Source: Haladaptatus halobius
GTDB taxonomy: Archaea > Halobacteriota > Halobacteria > Halobacteriales > Haladaptataceae
DNA: 64,000 nt
Assembly: GCF_020618475.1 (NCBI RefSeq)
Contig: NZ_CP085339.1
Coordinates: 62,001-126,000, forward strand
Direction of reading: 5' to 3'
In this document: in pieces, positions 44,115 to 52,525 of the stretch
Position numbering within the stretch: the first letter of the stretch is position 1
Layout of the letters: the number at the start of each line of letters is the position of its first letter
Position numbers and translations under genes: made by a program
Notes under the pieces: generated by a model
Databases searched by the model: none
The model's input: the letters and a program-made list of their open reading frames with translations, nothing else
Told to the model about the DNA's origin: nothing

Positions 44115-44607
44115 TTAATACGCAATTCGGCCGATCCCCACTTTCAAGAACGTCTGTCCTCTTGATTTTGGCGGATGGACTAGAAGCACACTGCAATCGA
44201 GCTCATCAATGATATCCGTCGCCGGATTACTGAACAAGAAATCGTGAGTACGAGAATGGGCATCCGTCCCTAGTAATGCTACGTCAGACTCAGTCGTTGC
44301 TGCAACGAGTCCATCGACCGTATCAGCCTTTTGAGTACGGTACGTCAGTCCCGACTGAACAGAGCTGTTCAAGCTCGTTCAGGAACTCAGACGCCGCATC
44401 GAGGAGTTCCTCCGAGGCGTCTGCGTCGACTGCCATCATGAACCGAATCGTCGCCCCGAATTCGGTCGCAATTGCATTAGCGACCGTGACTTTCACTGGG
44501 CCGTACGGCCCCTGTTGTGTGAACACCGGGATAGTATCTATTTCATCGAAGTCACGATCGCGAAGAAATACGACGGCACATGTTTCATGAACGGTATTAC
44601 ATAACAT
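44115..44607 (-). pseudogene. C-terminal remnant of an APC-UspA gene
   Basis: Two overlapping frames match the end of the APC-UspA protein at 56664. Frame one has CAVVFLRDRDFDEID, TQQGPYGPVKVTVANAIATE and SEELLDAASEFLNELEQLCS; frame two has KADTVDGLVAATTESDVALL and LLVHPPKSRGQTFL to the stop. The shift lies near the A run complementary to 44327-44330. The whole permease part and first UspA half are absent. Similarity to the intact copy is roughly four in five residues. Confidence 0.75.
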
Positions 44608-44625
44608 ACTCAGCGACCTAAGGCC

Positions 44626-44858
44626 GAACGAATGCTCACCGCCTTAGTTGAGTCGTTCACTGAGAAAATATTTGGATGCGGATTTCACTTATCTCAGCGG
44701 AGAATTATCTAACCACGGACGATTCATACTACGGCCTCGTCACCATCGGGGCGAGTACGGACCGTAGTAAGGTCTCTCGCATTCTATCGCCTCCAACATC
44801 CGAACAAATTCAGGAGGTTGATATTGATGTGGCCGTGGTTCACGAAGGGCTGACCTGA
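44626..44858 (+). pseudogene. C-terminal remnant of an HPP-UspA gene
   Basis: Two frames match the end of the HPP-UspA protein at 41923. ERMLTALVESFTEKIF corresponds to AEHMLANLVETFSGPF there; then, after a shift near 44680-44700, GLVTIGASTDRSKVSRILSP and PTSEQIQEVDIDVAVVHEG correspond to LAIVGASTDRSTASRFISPP and the end. It is convergent with the APC-UspA remnant to its left. Confidence 0.7.
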
Positions 44859-45064
44859 CGAAACAGCCAGTCAACGTTCAATTAACTGTCTCTCTTAGGG
44901 GGATGCTGAAATATAAATGGTGACTTGGGCGGCATTTATATATAAGAATATTGAAATAAGTAGATCTCTTGTTCTAACCGTCTTTTTCGAACATAATATC
45001 TGAAATCTGTCTTTTTTGAGGATTCGCCAGTTCTTTTTTACTGATCGAGTGAGAAAAAGAGCGC

Positions 45065-47485
45065 ATGGCGAATGACTCTGAACAGGATGTAGCTGCAGAA
45101 GAGCCAGCCGGGGAAGGGGATGTTGAGACGGAACTTTCCCGCGATATGAGCCTGTTCGACATCACGTTCATCGGCGTCGGCGCGATGATCGGTGCGGGCG
45201 TGTTCGCCCTGACCGGTTTCGCGGCGGGCATCGCGGGTCCTGCGCTCACTGCCGCGTTCATCCTCAACGGGTTCGTCGCGATGTTCACCGCCGTCTCATA
45301 TGCGGAACTCGGCGCGGCGTTCCCTGAAGCAGGCGGTGGCTATCTCTGGGTGAAAGAGGCGCTCGTCGATCCGAACGGCTTCTATGCCGGGTGGATGAGT
45401 TGGTTCGCCCACGCAGTAGCATGTTCGCTCTACGCTGTGACCTTCGGCACCTTCTTCGTCCATTTCGTCGAAATTCTGAACCTCGCTCACTTCCCTGCAT
45501 TCGGCTTTGGTTTGCACTTCTACGAGAAACTCCTTGCCGTGCTGATGATTTCGGCGTTCGCGTACATCAACTTCCGCGGGGCCGAAGAGACGGGGAAGGC
45601 GGGCGTCATCGTCACCGCCATCAAGGTCGTCATCCTCGGTCTCTTCGTCGGCTTCGGCATTTGGGCGACCCTCCAACAACCAAACTGGACATCGAAGTTC
45701 CTCAACAGTCCGAGCTTCGCGCCCGGCGGCTGGATGGGTATCGTGGGTGCGATGGGATTCACCTACATCGCGTTCGAAGGATACGAAATCATCGTCCAGT
45801 CCGGCGAGGAAGTCGTCAATCCCGGAAAGAACGTGCCGAAAGCGGTGTTCTACTCGATGTACATCGTCGTTCCCATTTACGTGCTCGTCGCGTTCGCGGC
45901 TATCGGCGGCATTGAAATCACGCCACAACTCATCTCCGGCACGGCCATTCCAGATACTGCAAGTCCGTCGTTGCCGACGTGGGAAGCGCTCGGCTACATG
46001 GGTGAGTTGGGCATCATCAGCGCGGCGGGCCAGTTCGTTCCCTATGGCGCTCCCTTATTGCTGTTCGCCGGTCTGGCGGCAACGATGAGCGCGCTGAACG
46101 CGACGGTATACTCGTCCAGTCGCGTCTCATTCGCGATGGGTCGCGACCGTGCACTGCCCGGCATCTTCGACAGTATTCACTCGGACAAGCGAACGCCTCA
46201 CTGGGCGATTCTCATCTCGGCGGTTCTCATTGCCCTGATGGCGGTCGCACTCCCCATCGAGAGCGTCGCCGCCTCTGCGGACATCATGTTCATTCTACTG
46301 TTCGTGCAGGTGAACTGGACGCTCATCCGGATGCGCCAGACCCACCCCGACCTCCCGAGGACGTACACAGTACCGTTCATGCCGTGGCCGCCGCTCATCG
46401 GTATCGTCCTCCAGGTCTTCCTCACGCCGTTCCTCCTGCTCGAACTCGGACTACAGCCCGGCTTGACGGGAGAGAACTCTCACGGGTTCGTCGCCCTCGT
46501 CACGACGGCAGTGTGGATGCTCCTCGGGCTCGGCATCTACTACAGCTACTCGAAACAGCAGGAAGCAGAACAGCTCGAAGAGGAGACGCCGACCGTGGTC
46601 TCCCCCGAACCGACCACGTCCGGGGAGAACCAGATCGTCGTCCCCATCGCCAACCCAGAGAACGCCGAGCAGCTGATGCGAACCGCCATCGATCTGGCGA
46701 AAGATGAGGAAACGTATCCGAACGGGGAGATCCTCGTGATGAGCGTTGTGACGGTTCCGCAGCAGACGCCGATTTCGGAAGGTCGTGAGTTCGTGGAAGA
46801 TGAACCTGACATGCTCGACGACGCGATGGAGATCGCTCGAGACGCTGATGTGCCGGTGAGTGGCACAATCCGAATCGGCCACGACGTGGCGCAAGCGATT
46901 CTCAACACCGTTGAGCAGTACGATAGTGAAGCAGTTCTTATGGGGTGGAAGGGGCAGCACAAATCACAGCGTCGGGACATCATTCTCGGGAGTAATGTCG
47001 ATAAGGTCGCGCAGGACGCTCCGTGTGATGTGATGGTGGAACGCGTCGCTCCTGACGCAACCGGGGAGGTCGATCGAATACTCATCCCAACCGCGGGTGG
47101 CCCGCACGCAGATCTCGCCGCTAAGATAGCGGATAGTGTCGCGTACACGCAAGAGGCCGAAGTGGATATTATTTATGTGGTAGAGCCTGCCGCCGACGAA
47201 AGCGAGCGAACGAACGGGCGAGAAATAGTTGATGACACTGTCGCCACCTTCCGTGAGGGAATCTCCGTGACTGGCGAGGTCATCGAGGGACAGGACATTG
47301 TCGATACAGTTATCGACCAGTCAGCAGGGTATGACCTCGTTGTTGTCGGTGCGACGCGTGAAGGATTGCTGGAACAGCTTGTCTTCGGGGCAATCCCTGA
47401 ACAGATTGGCCGCCAGGCACAGAACACGGTGATAATGGCTAAACGGCACCTCGACATCACCTCACGACTTCGCCGGTGGCTCTAA
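45065..47485 (+). CDS. APC-family permease fused to two UspA domains
   Basis: An 806-residue fusion. The permease (residues 25-490) has the helix-1 motif GVGAMIGAGVFALTG, EAGGGYLWVKEALVDPNGF and FIAFEGYEIIVQSGEEVVNP-like YIAFEGYEIIVQSGEEVVNP in helix 6. UspA domain one (about 520-655) has GWKGQHKSQRRDIILGSNVD, and domain two (about 665-795) has GATREGLLEQLVFGAIPEQ. High GC3 and very acidic loops. A TATA-like TTTATATATAAG lies at 44936-44947. A small membrane protein gene follows 12 bases after the stop. Closest to the copy at 48711. Confidence 0.9.
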   Translation: MANDSEQDVAAEEPAGEGDVETELSRDMSLFDITFIGVGAMIGAGVFALTGFAAGIAGPALTAAFILNGFVAMFTAVSYAELGAAFPEAGGGYLWVKEALVDPNGFYAGWMSWFAHAVACSLYAVTFGTFFVHFVEILNLAHFPAFGFGLHFYEKLLAVLMISAFAYINFRGAEETGKAGVIVTAIKVVILGLFVGFGIWATLQQPNWTSKFLNSPSFAPGGWMGIVGAMGFTYIAFEGYEIIVQSGEEVVNPGKNVPKAVFYSMYIVVPIYVLVAFAAIGGIEITPQLISGTAIPDTASPSLPTWEALGYMGELGIISAAGQFVPYGAPLLLFAGLAATMSALNATVYSSSRVSFAMGRDRALPGIFDSIHSDKRTPHWAILISAVLIALMAVALPIESVAASADIMFILLFVQVNWTLIRMRQTHPDLPRTYTVPFMPWPPLIGIVLQVFLTPFLLLELGLQPGLTGENSHGFVALVTTAVWMLLGLGIYYSYSKQQEAEQLEEETPTVVSPEPTTSGENQIVVPIANPENAEQLMRTAIDLAKDEETYPNGEILVMSVVTVPQQTPISEGREFVEDEPDMLDDAMEIARDADVPVSGTIRIGHDVAQAILNTVEQYDSEAVLMGWKGQHKSQRRDIILGSNVDKVAQDAPCDVMVERVAPDATGEVDRILIPTAGGPHADLAAKIADSVAYTQEAEVDIIYVVEPAADESERTNGREIVDDTVATFREGISVTGEVIEGQDIVDTVIDQSAGYDLVVVGATREGLLEQLVFGAIPEQIGRQAQNTVIMAKRHLDITSRLRRWL

Positions 47486-47497
47486 CCCCGTTCAACC

Positions 47498-47848
47498 ATG
47501 GCAACGAGTATCGAACGAGCGCTGCAAACGATGTTTCGTATCGGGTTCATCGGAATGGTCTGCTTTTTCGTTCTCTTTCTTCTCTACGCTCTTGGCGGCA
47601 TAGTAGCGCTTACGTTCATGCCGTTTCACTTCGACTATAGTTTCCTCTCGCTACGACCGAATCCCGACCCTGTCTTCAATATCCTTGGAATGCTGTTCGG
47701 TATATTTGTCTGTATTGAGACATTCGCAGTCATCTGGTTGACGTACTTTGGACGGAATGTACTTCAGTATCGGGATACAGTTGCGATTCTTACAGGATTC
47801 GTCGGATTAGGCTTGGAGCAGCAATCGTTCGGCATACGCTTCCCATGA
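47498..47848 (+). CDS. Small membrane protein paired with APC-UspA permease, frameshifted end
   Basis: A 116-residue protein with about three helices, related to the 141-residue protein at 51165: FLSLRPNPDPVFNILGMLFG here, FLSLTADPYFAVLGFLAGLD there. At about 47813 similarity leaves this frame and goes on in the next as GAAIVRHTLPMTLQVLFGFS to a TAA at 47878-47880, matching AGVISMTLPTILQVL in the paralog. A one-base loss in the T run would explain it. It lies 12 bases after the permease and is probably an accessory subunit. Confidence 0.72.
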   Translation: MATSIERALQTMFRIGFIGMVCFFVLFLLYALGGIVALTFMPFHFDYSFLSLRPNPDPVFNILGMLFGIFVCIETFAVIWLTYFGRNVLQYRDTVAILTGFVGLGLEQQSFGIRFP

Positions 47849-47909
47849 CACTGCAGGTCTTGTTTGGGTTTAGTTTATAATTCCTTTACACCGCTTGGCG
47901 ACAGTTGCT

Positions 47910-48199
47910 AGACACGACTCCTCACCGGTGATATGGCGCATTCTCTGTTGACGAACGCCGATCGTCCGGTCATCACACTTCTGCCAGAGGAGGATTCCCA
48001 TGGATGAGCAGGACTGTGCACACTATTTAGGCTTCCTTGAAGCCTACACATCAGCCTCAGAACGATGATTGGTATCAGAATTTTCGTGCTTATCAGCATC
48101 GCCGTAGAGGCTGCAGGGCCGGCTAGCATGATTTCGTTTGCCCTCGGCGGTGTTGTATCGTTGCTGGCCACCTTTTCACTGTCCGAACTCGCTTGTCAC
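47910..48199 (+). pseudogene. Decayed duplicate of the UspA/APC-UspA gene junction
   Basis: These 290 bases match 39118-39408, covering the end of the UspA gene and the start of its APC-UspA partner. Bases 48122-48169 are identical to 39333-39380 over 48 positions; elsewhere substitutions and small gaps break both frames. For example SSLTNADRPVITLLPEE-type UspA ending and ATGGATGAGCAGGA start are still visible. The copy stops abruptly near 48200. A partial segmental duplication that was not kept. Confidence 0.82.
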
Positions 48200-48559
48200 T
48201 GAAAGATGAGATTTGCTGTTTTGACGACGTGCTTTGCAGGGATAGGGGTTCGCGTAGGTAGCGCCAGTCTCCATAGGCATAATCTTTGACTACTCGTAGG
48301 GTCGCGTCATCTGCCTTCACACCTATAACGGCAAAAGTATCCAAAAGCACCTTCTCAGTGCTGTTCATTTCTCTAGGCGTTCGTAGACTGTTCTACCGCT
48401 TGGATCCGCATTCTATCGGCCCATATTCTTGAAACTCGCCGCGGACATTACTAATACGGAAAGCACCTTCAGTAGTTTCGGTTTCAGTAATCTAGTCTTA
48501 AGTAGAGATAGTGAATACCGACGCCTACTTTTATAGTTGTTCAGTTTGAACTGGGTTAC
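48200..48559. other. Intergenic region upstream of the third permease set
   Basis: No convincing gene. A minus-strand frame, ATG 48368, begins plausibly (STEKVLLDTFAVIGVKADDA) but soon runs into the decayed duplicate and is not called. A TATA box is at the right end. Confidence 0.4.
48529..48536 (+). promoter_or_regulatory. TATA box of the small ORF/APC-UspA operon
   Basis: TTTTATAG lies 24-31 nt before ATG 48560, which fits a leaderless haloarchaeal transcript. Confidence 0.5.
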
Positions 48560-48718
48560 ATGGTTTCAACATTAATCGCAGGAGTCATCCTAACCGTGTT
48601 GGCGTGGCTTGGTCTCCAAATCGCCGTGGTTCACGGGAAGTACGTGACCGATAAAATCGCTGAAGGAAGATACCACAAAGGTCCGTTCCGAAATCGGGAC
48701 GGTGAGACCAATGAGTGA
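48560..48718 (+). CDS. 52-residue single-helix membrane protein
   Basis: ATG 48560 begins MVSTLIAGVILTVLAWLGLQ, one membrane helix, followed by a basic tail (HGKYVTDKIAEGRYHKGPFR). The stop at 48716-48718 overlaps the APC-UspA start at 48711, so it is translationally coupled to the permease. The TATA box 27 bases before the ATG supports it. Probably a small transporter subunit or regulator. No family known to me. Confidence 0.6.
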   Translation: MVSTLIAGVILTVLAWLGLQIAVVHGKYVTDKIAEGRYHKGPFRNRDGETNE

Positions 48719-51140
48719 CGAGAGCGGTCTTCCCGGGCACGAAAATCAAACGGATCTGGCTCGCGACCTCTCGTTGTTCGATATCACGATGATCGGTATT
48801 GGTGCGATGATCGGTGCCGGGATTTTCGTGCTGACCGGGCTCGCTGCCGGCCAAGCCGGACCGGGTCTGGTGATGGCGTTCGCGTTCAACGGCTTCATCA
48901 CTATCTTCACGGGGATGGTCTACGCCGAACTTGGCAGTGCCATTCCCGAGGCTGGCGGTGGGTATCTCTGGGTTCGGGAAGCACTTGGACGCTCGCAAGC
49001 ATTTCTTGCGGGGTGGATGAGTTGGTTCGCTCACGCCGTCGCCGGGTCGCTGTACACGCTCGGGTTTGGTGCGTTTGTCCACCTTCTTTTGACGGAGTAT
49101 TTCGGCATCCAACTCTTTCCGCCAGTGGATCTGTTCGTTCTCACAATCGGCCCGGAGAAGGCATTTGCCGCTTTTGCCGGCGCACTCTTTGCATACATCA
49201 ACTACCGCGGGGCGAAAGAAACCGGACTCGCCGGCAACATCGTGACCCTCGTCAAGGTTACCGTTATCATTATCCTCATCGCATTCGGGCTGGGCTACAT
49301 CTTTGGTCATCCAGCAGAAGCATCTGGCCGGTTTCAGCCCTTCCTTCCGCGTGGTTTTGGTGGCATCTTCATCGCAATGGGACTGACATTCATTGCCTTC
49401 GAAGGATACGAAATCATCGTCCAATCTGGTGAGGAGGTTGTGAATCCCAGGGAAACAGTTCCAAAAGCGGTCTTCTATTCGATGGCGATCGTCGTCACGA
49501 TCTATATACTCGTCGCCATCGTTCTCATTGGTGCAGTCACGGTCACACCCGAACTGTTCCAACAGGCCCAAGAGGGTGCTACCGGTGGTCACGGGGCGAC
49601 GAATCTCCCAGCAGTCCCAGCGAACATCGGGGATGCCGCGGTTTGGGAGATTCTCGGGCATCTTGGCGAGTTTGGTCTCGCCCAAGCGGCTGGCCAGATC
49701 ATGCCATACGGGACGCTCGTCATTCTTGTAGCGGGTATCTTCTCAACGCTGTCGGCACTGAATGCAACAACGTTCTCGTCGACGCGAGTATCGTTCGCGA
49801 TGGGGCGTGATCATGTCTTGCCCGACGCGTTCAGTGAGGTTCATTCGGAGAAGCAAACACCGTATATCGCAACAGCGCTTTCTGGAGCACTCATCATCTT
49901 CATGGCGGTCGCACTTCCCATCGAAGCAGTCGCCGCAGCAACTGACGTGATGTTTCTGTTGTTGTTCTTGCAAGTGAACTACGCTGCTATCGTGATCCGG
50001 CGCGAGTGGGGCGACCAGATTGACTACGGCTACGTGATGCCGTACTTCCCGTACGTCCCAATCATCGGAATCATTACTAAACTTGGTCTCGCCGTCTATC
50101 TATTCAACTACAGCCCGCTGGCGTGGTACGGTGCTATCGCCTGGATCCTCGTCGGTATTGGTATCTTCTTCATCTACTCTCGGGGACGCGTTCGGGAAAC
50201 TGAAATCGAAGAGGAGACTCGTCTGGTGACCGAAGAACGTGCGGTAATTGACCGTGGCTACCAAGTTCTGATTCCGATCGCAAATCCCGAGCATGCTGAG
50301 AAGCTTGTGAAGGCCGGGAGCGCAATCGCCCGTCGGAACGATGGTGAAGTGCTGTTGACATCGATCGCCACCGTCCCCGAGCAGACACCGCTCTCTGAAG
50401 GCCGCGCGAATACCGACCAGCAACGTCGAATCCTCGACGATGCAATGCAGTACGTCCCCGAGGACATCCCCGCCCATCGGACGGTGACGATTGGGCATGA
50501 CGTTGGCCGAAGTATCGACAACATCGCCTACCAACGAAATAGCGATCTAATCCTGCTGGGCTGGCGGGGGCGTCGGAAACGAACGTCGGATCTCGTCCTT
50601 GGGTCGATTATTGATCATGTCGTTGAGCACGCCCCATGCGACGTCGCAGTGATCAAAACCGCCGGGGATGACCGAGATACGCCTCACAACGTGCTCGTTC
50701 CAATGGCCGGTGGCCCACATGCAGAGGTTGCCGAGGATATCGCCGCCGGGTATGCTGGTATGGGTGCGAATGTGACGTTGTTCAACGTAGTCACCAGCGA
50801 CGATAATCGTGAGGATGCAGAATCGTTCCTCACGGACCGCCAAGAGACATTAGCAGAGGAGGATCTCGAAGTCTCGACAACCGTCATTGAAAGCGACGAT
50901 ATTGCAGAAGCTATCGTCTCTTATGCCGAGAAAAACGACTTCGACACGGTCGTCCTCGGTGCCGCAGGTGAGGGTCTCCTCCGGCGCATTCTCTTCGGTG
51001 AAATTCCAGAGACAGTCGGCGAGCAGTTCGATGGCCAGGTCGTGATGGCGAAAAAGCATCGTCCGATTCAATCGGCGGTCAGCAACTTCGTTCAGAAGTG
51101 GGTTGGTAAAGGAGCAAAAGCAGCCGACTTGGCGAGCTGA
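48711..51140 (+). CDS. APC-family permease fused to two UspA domains
   Basis: An 809-residue fusion from ATG 48711 (MSDESGLPGHEN); the frame opens nine bases earlier with GTG. The permease has GIGAMIGAGIFVLTG, EAGGGYLWVREALGRSQAF and FIAFEGYEIIVQSGEEVVNP, as in the copy at 45065. The UspA domains carry GWRGRRKRTSDLVLGSIID and GAAGEGLLRRILFGEIPE, both near-complete nucleotide loops. It is preceded by an overlapping one-helix protein gene and followed 24 bases later by a small membrane protein gene, so three proteins may form one complex. Confidence 0.9.
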   Translation: MSDESGLPGHENQTDLARDLSLFDITMIGIGAMIGAGIFVLTGLAAGQAGPGLVMAFAFNGFITIFTGMVYAELGSAIPEAGGGYLWVREALGRSQAFLAGWMSWFAHAVAGSLYTLGFGAFVHLLLTEYFGIQLFPPVDLFVLTIGPEKAFAAFAGALFAYINYRGAKETGLAGNIVTLVKVTVIIILIAFGLGYIFGHPAEASGRFQPFLPRGFGGIFIAMGLTFIAFEGYEIIVQSGEEVVNPRETVPKAVFYSMAIVVTIYILVAIVLIGAVTVTPELFQQAQEGATGGHGATNLPAVPANIGDAAVWEILGHLGEFGLAQAAGQIMPYGTLVILVAGIFSTLSALNATTFSSTRVSFAMGRDHVLPDAFSEVHSEKQTPYIATALSGALIIFMAVALPIEAVAAATDVMFLLLFLQVNYAAIVIRREWGDQIDYGYVMPYFPYVPIIGIITKLGLAVYLFNYSPLAWYGAIAWILVGIGIFFIYSRGRVRETEIEEETRLVTEERAVIDRGYQVLIPIANPEHAEKLVKAGSAIARRNDGEVLLTSIATVPEQTPLSEGRANTDQQRRILDDAMQYVPEDIPAHRTVTIGHDVGRSIDNIAYQRNSDLILLGWRGRRKRTSDLVLGSIIDHVVEHAPCDVAVIKTAGDDRDTPHNVLVPMAGGPHAEVAEDIAAGYAGMGANVTLFNVVTSDDNREDAESFLTDRQETLAEEDLEVSTTVIESDDIAEAIVSYAEKNDFDTVVLGAAGEGLLRRILFGEIPETVGEQFDGQVVMAKKHRPIQSAVSNFVQKWVGKGAKAADLAS

Positions 51141-51164
51141 GCACGCCAAAACCTGATTTGGACG

Positions 51165-51590
51165 ATGTCTCCACCATCAGATGATGAATTTGACGTCCCT
51201 GAACGTTCTCTGAGTGCTCAAGTAGCTACTTGGCTGGAACAGACGTGTTTCCTCAGTGCGCGAATGGCGATGCCGGGAATGATCGTTACCGGCGGAGTGT
51301 TTCTCCTGTACGTTGTCACTGGAACGCTCGCGACGATAACTGGGATATGGATGCCACAGTATCCATTTCTGTCACTCACTGCTGATCCGTATTTTGCTGT
51401 GCTCGGCTTCCTCGCTGGCCTCGACATCTGCCTAGGAACTGGTGCACTAATTATCCTCTATATGATGCATGGAATCGAAACTACTCGCGGTCAGATTTCG
51501 ACGCTAGCTGCATTTATTGGGTTTGGCTTTGGAGCTGGTGTTATCAGCATGACGCTCCCTACAATACTACAAGTCCTCAGAGTCGGGTAA
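51165..51590 (+). CDS. Small membrane protein paired with APC-UspA permease
   Basis: A 141-residue protein with an acidic start (PPSDDEFDVPERSLSAQ) and about three to four helices; RMAMPGMIVTGGVFLLYVV and AVLGFLAGLDICLGTGALII are the clearest. It is the intact form of the frameshifted protein at 47498, and holds the same place, directly after an APC-UspA gene. The conserved pairing suggests a transporter accessory protein. The stop is four bases from the convergent Lrp-RCK_C gene. Confidence 0.8.
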   Translation: MSPPSDDEFDVPERSLSAQVATWLEQTCFLSARMAMPGMIVTGGVFLLYVVTGTLATITGIWMPQYPFLSLTADPYFAVLGFLAGLDICLGTGALIILYMMHGIETTRGQISTLAAFIGFGFGAGVISMTLPTILQVLRVG

Positions 51591-51594
51591 CCGT

Positions 51595-52347
51595 TCACCC
51601 TGGTGCTTGTTCCGTGAATCCCTGAAGTGATTGGTCGGAAACTCCTTTTCGTGAAAACACTGTCACTACATCATTGGGCTGAATCCGAGTACTCCCCTTG
51701 GGGGTGAGAATCGAATCGTCACGCTCAATAGCAATAATGAGAAGCTCATCGCCAATCAGCCCAGCTTGATCCGCCTCTTTTAGTGTCTTGTTAGCAATGG
51801 GTGCATCGGCACTGATCACTGTTTCGACGACATCTGACTCGCCAGAGAGACTTATGAGGTCGGTCATCGAGAGCTGACTGCGTTCCTTGTCGGGCCCATA
51901 CTTTTGATAGGGCTGAAAACGCTCGTTCCGTATTAAACCCTCGTCCTCGATTTCGATTCCAATATTCGTAAGTTCACGCGCAATGCGAGCGAGGTCATTC
52001 GTATCCTTACCAATGGCTTTGATTTGTACATTCCCTCGTCCAGTCATGAGTTCGCGGACGTTGATGACACCAGAAATAGCGAAGATGCGCTGGATAATTT
52101 CTTCTCGATGTACAATTTCCGCGGTACAGGTGAATAAATTCGTCAGATACCCTTCTGAGCGCTCGAAATCAACGTTGGCGTGGAACCCAATAAGGATCCC
52201 GTGCTCTTGCATTTGATTAATCCGGTTTCGGATTGTCCCAGCGGAGACACTGACGTCGTCAGCAATCTGCGGGGCGGAGGTATTCCGAGCATCTTTCATT
52301 AAATGATAGATGATTCGTTTGTCGATTTCGTCAAGCCGGTATCCCAT
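51595..52347 (-). CDS. Lrp/AsnC-type regulator fused to an RCK_C (TrkA-C) domain
   Basis: A 250-residue fusion. Residues 1-60 are an AsnC-type HTH (LDEIDKRIIYHLMKDARNTS, VSAGTIRNRINQMQEHG), 65-140 a RAM-like ligand domain (GVINVRELMTGRGNVQIKA), and about 165-245 an RCK_C domain (VVETVISADAPIANKTLKEA, GDELLIIAIERDDSILTPKG, DVVTVFSRKG). RCK_C domains bind small ligands, in bacteria also c-di-AMP, and usually gate K+ systems. Here it would link ion or nucleotide state to transcription. ATG 52347 fits the family start. It is divergent from a UspA gene. Confidence 0.88.
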   Translation of the reverse strand: MGYRLDEIDKRIIYHLMKDARNTSAPQIADDVSVSAGTIRNRINQMQEHGILIGFHANVDFERSEGYLTNLFTCTAEIVHREEIIQRIFAISGVINVRELMTGRGNVQIKAIGKDTNDLARIARELTNIGIEIEDEGLIRNERFQPYQKYGPDKERSQLSMTDLISLSGESDVVETVISADAPIANKTLKEADQAGLIGDELLIIAIERDDSILTPKGSTRIQPNDVVTVFSRKGVSDQSLQGFTEQAPG

Positions 52348-52493
52348 ACATTTGGTTATTCGGTGGCATACTGAACTGTTTTTCGCCCTTTTCCTGCTGT
52401 TTCCTGCTGACAATTGGATGTCTGGGCATGGAGGGGTTTATTCAGATGCTGAATTTTCAGACCTCATTTTCGCGGATCAGAAATTGAGTCAGG

Positions 52494-52501
52494 TTATTTA
52501 T
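52494..52501 (+). promoter_or_regulatory. TATA box of the UspA gene at 52526
   Basis: TTATTTAT is 25-32 nt before ATG 52526, as for a leaderless transcript, and excludes the longer in-frame start at 52310. Confidence 0.5.
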
Positions 52502-52525
52502 GTTGCTTTAGTACAAAGTGAGCGT

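Noticed and set aside
48123-48368. 81-codon minus-strand frame
   Set aside because: Its 3' half lies within the decayed UspA/APC duplicate, so it cannot be an old gene as a whole.
48585-49685. 366-codon minus-strand frame opposite the APC-UspA gene
   Set aside because: Antisense of a clearly conserved membrane protein; low-complexity charged translation.
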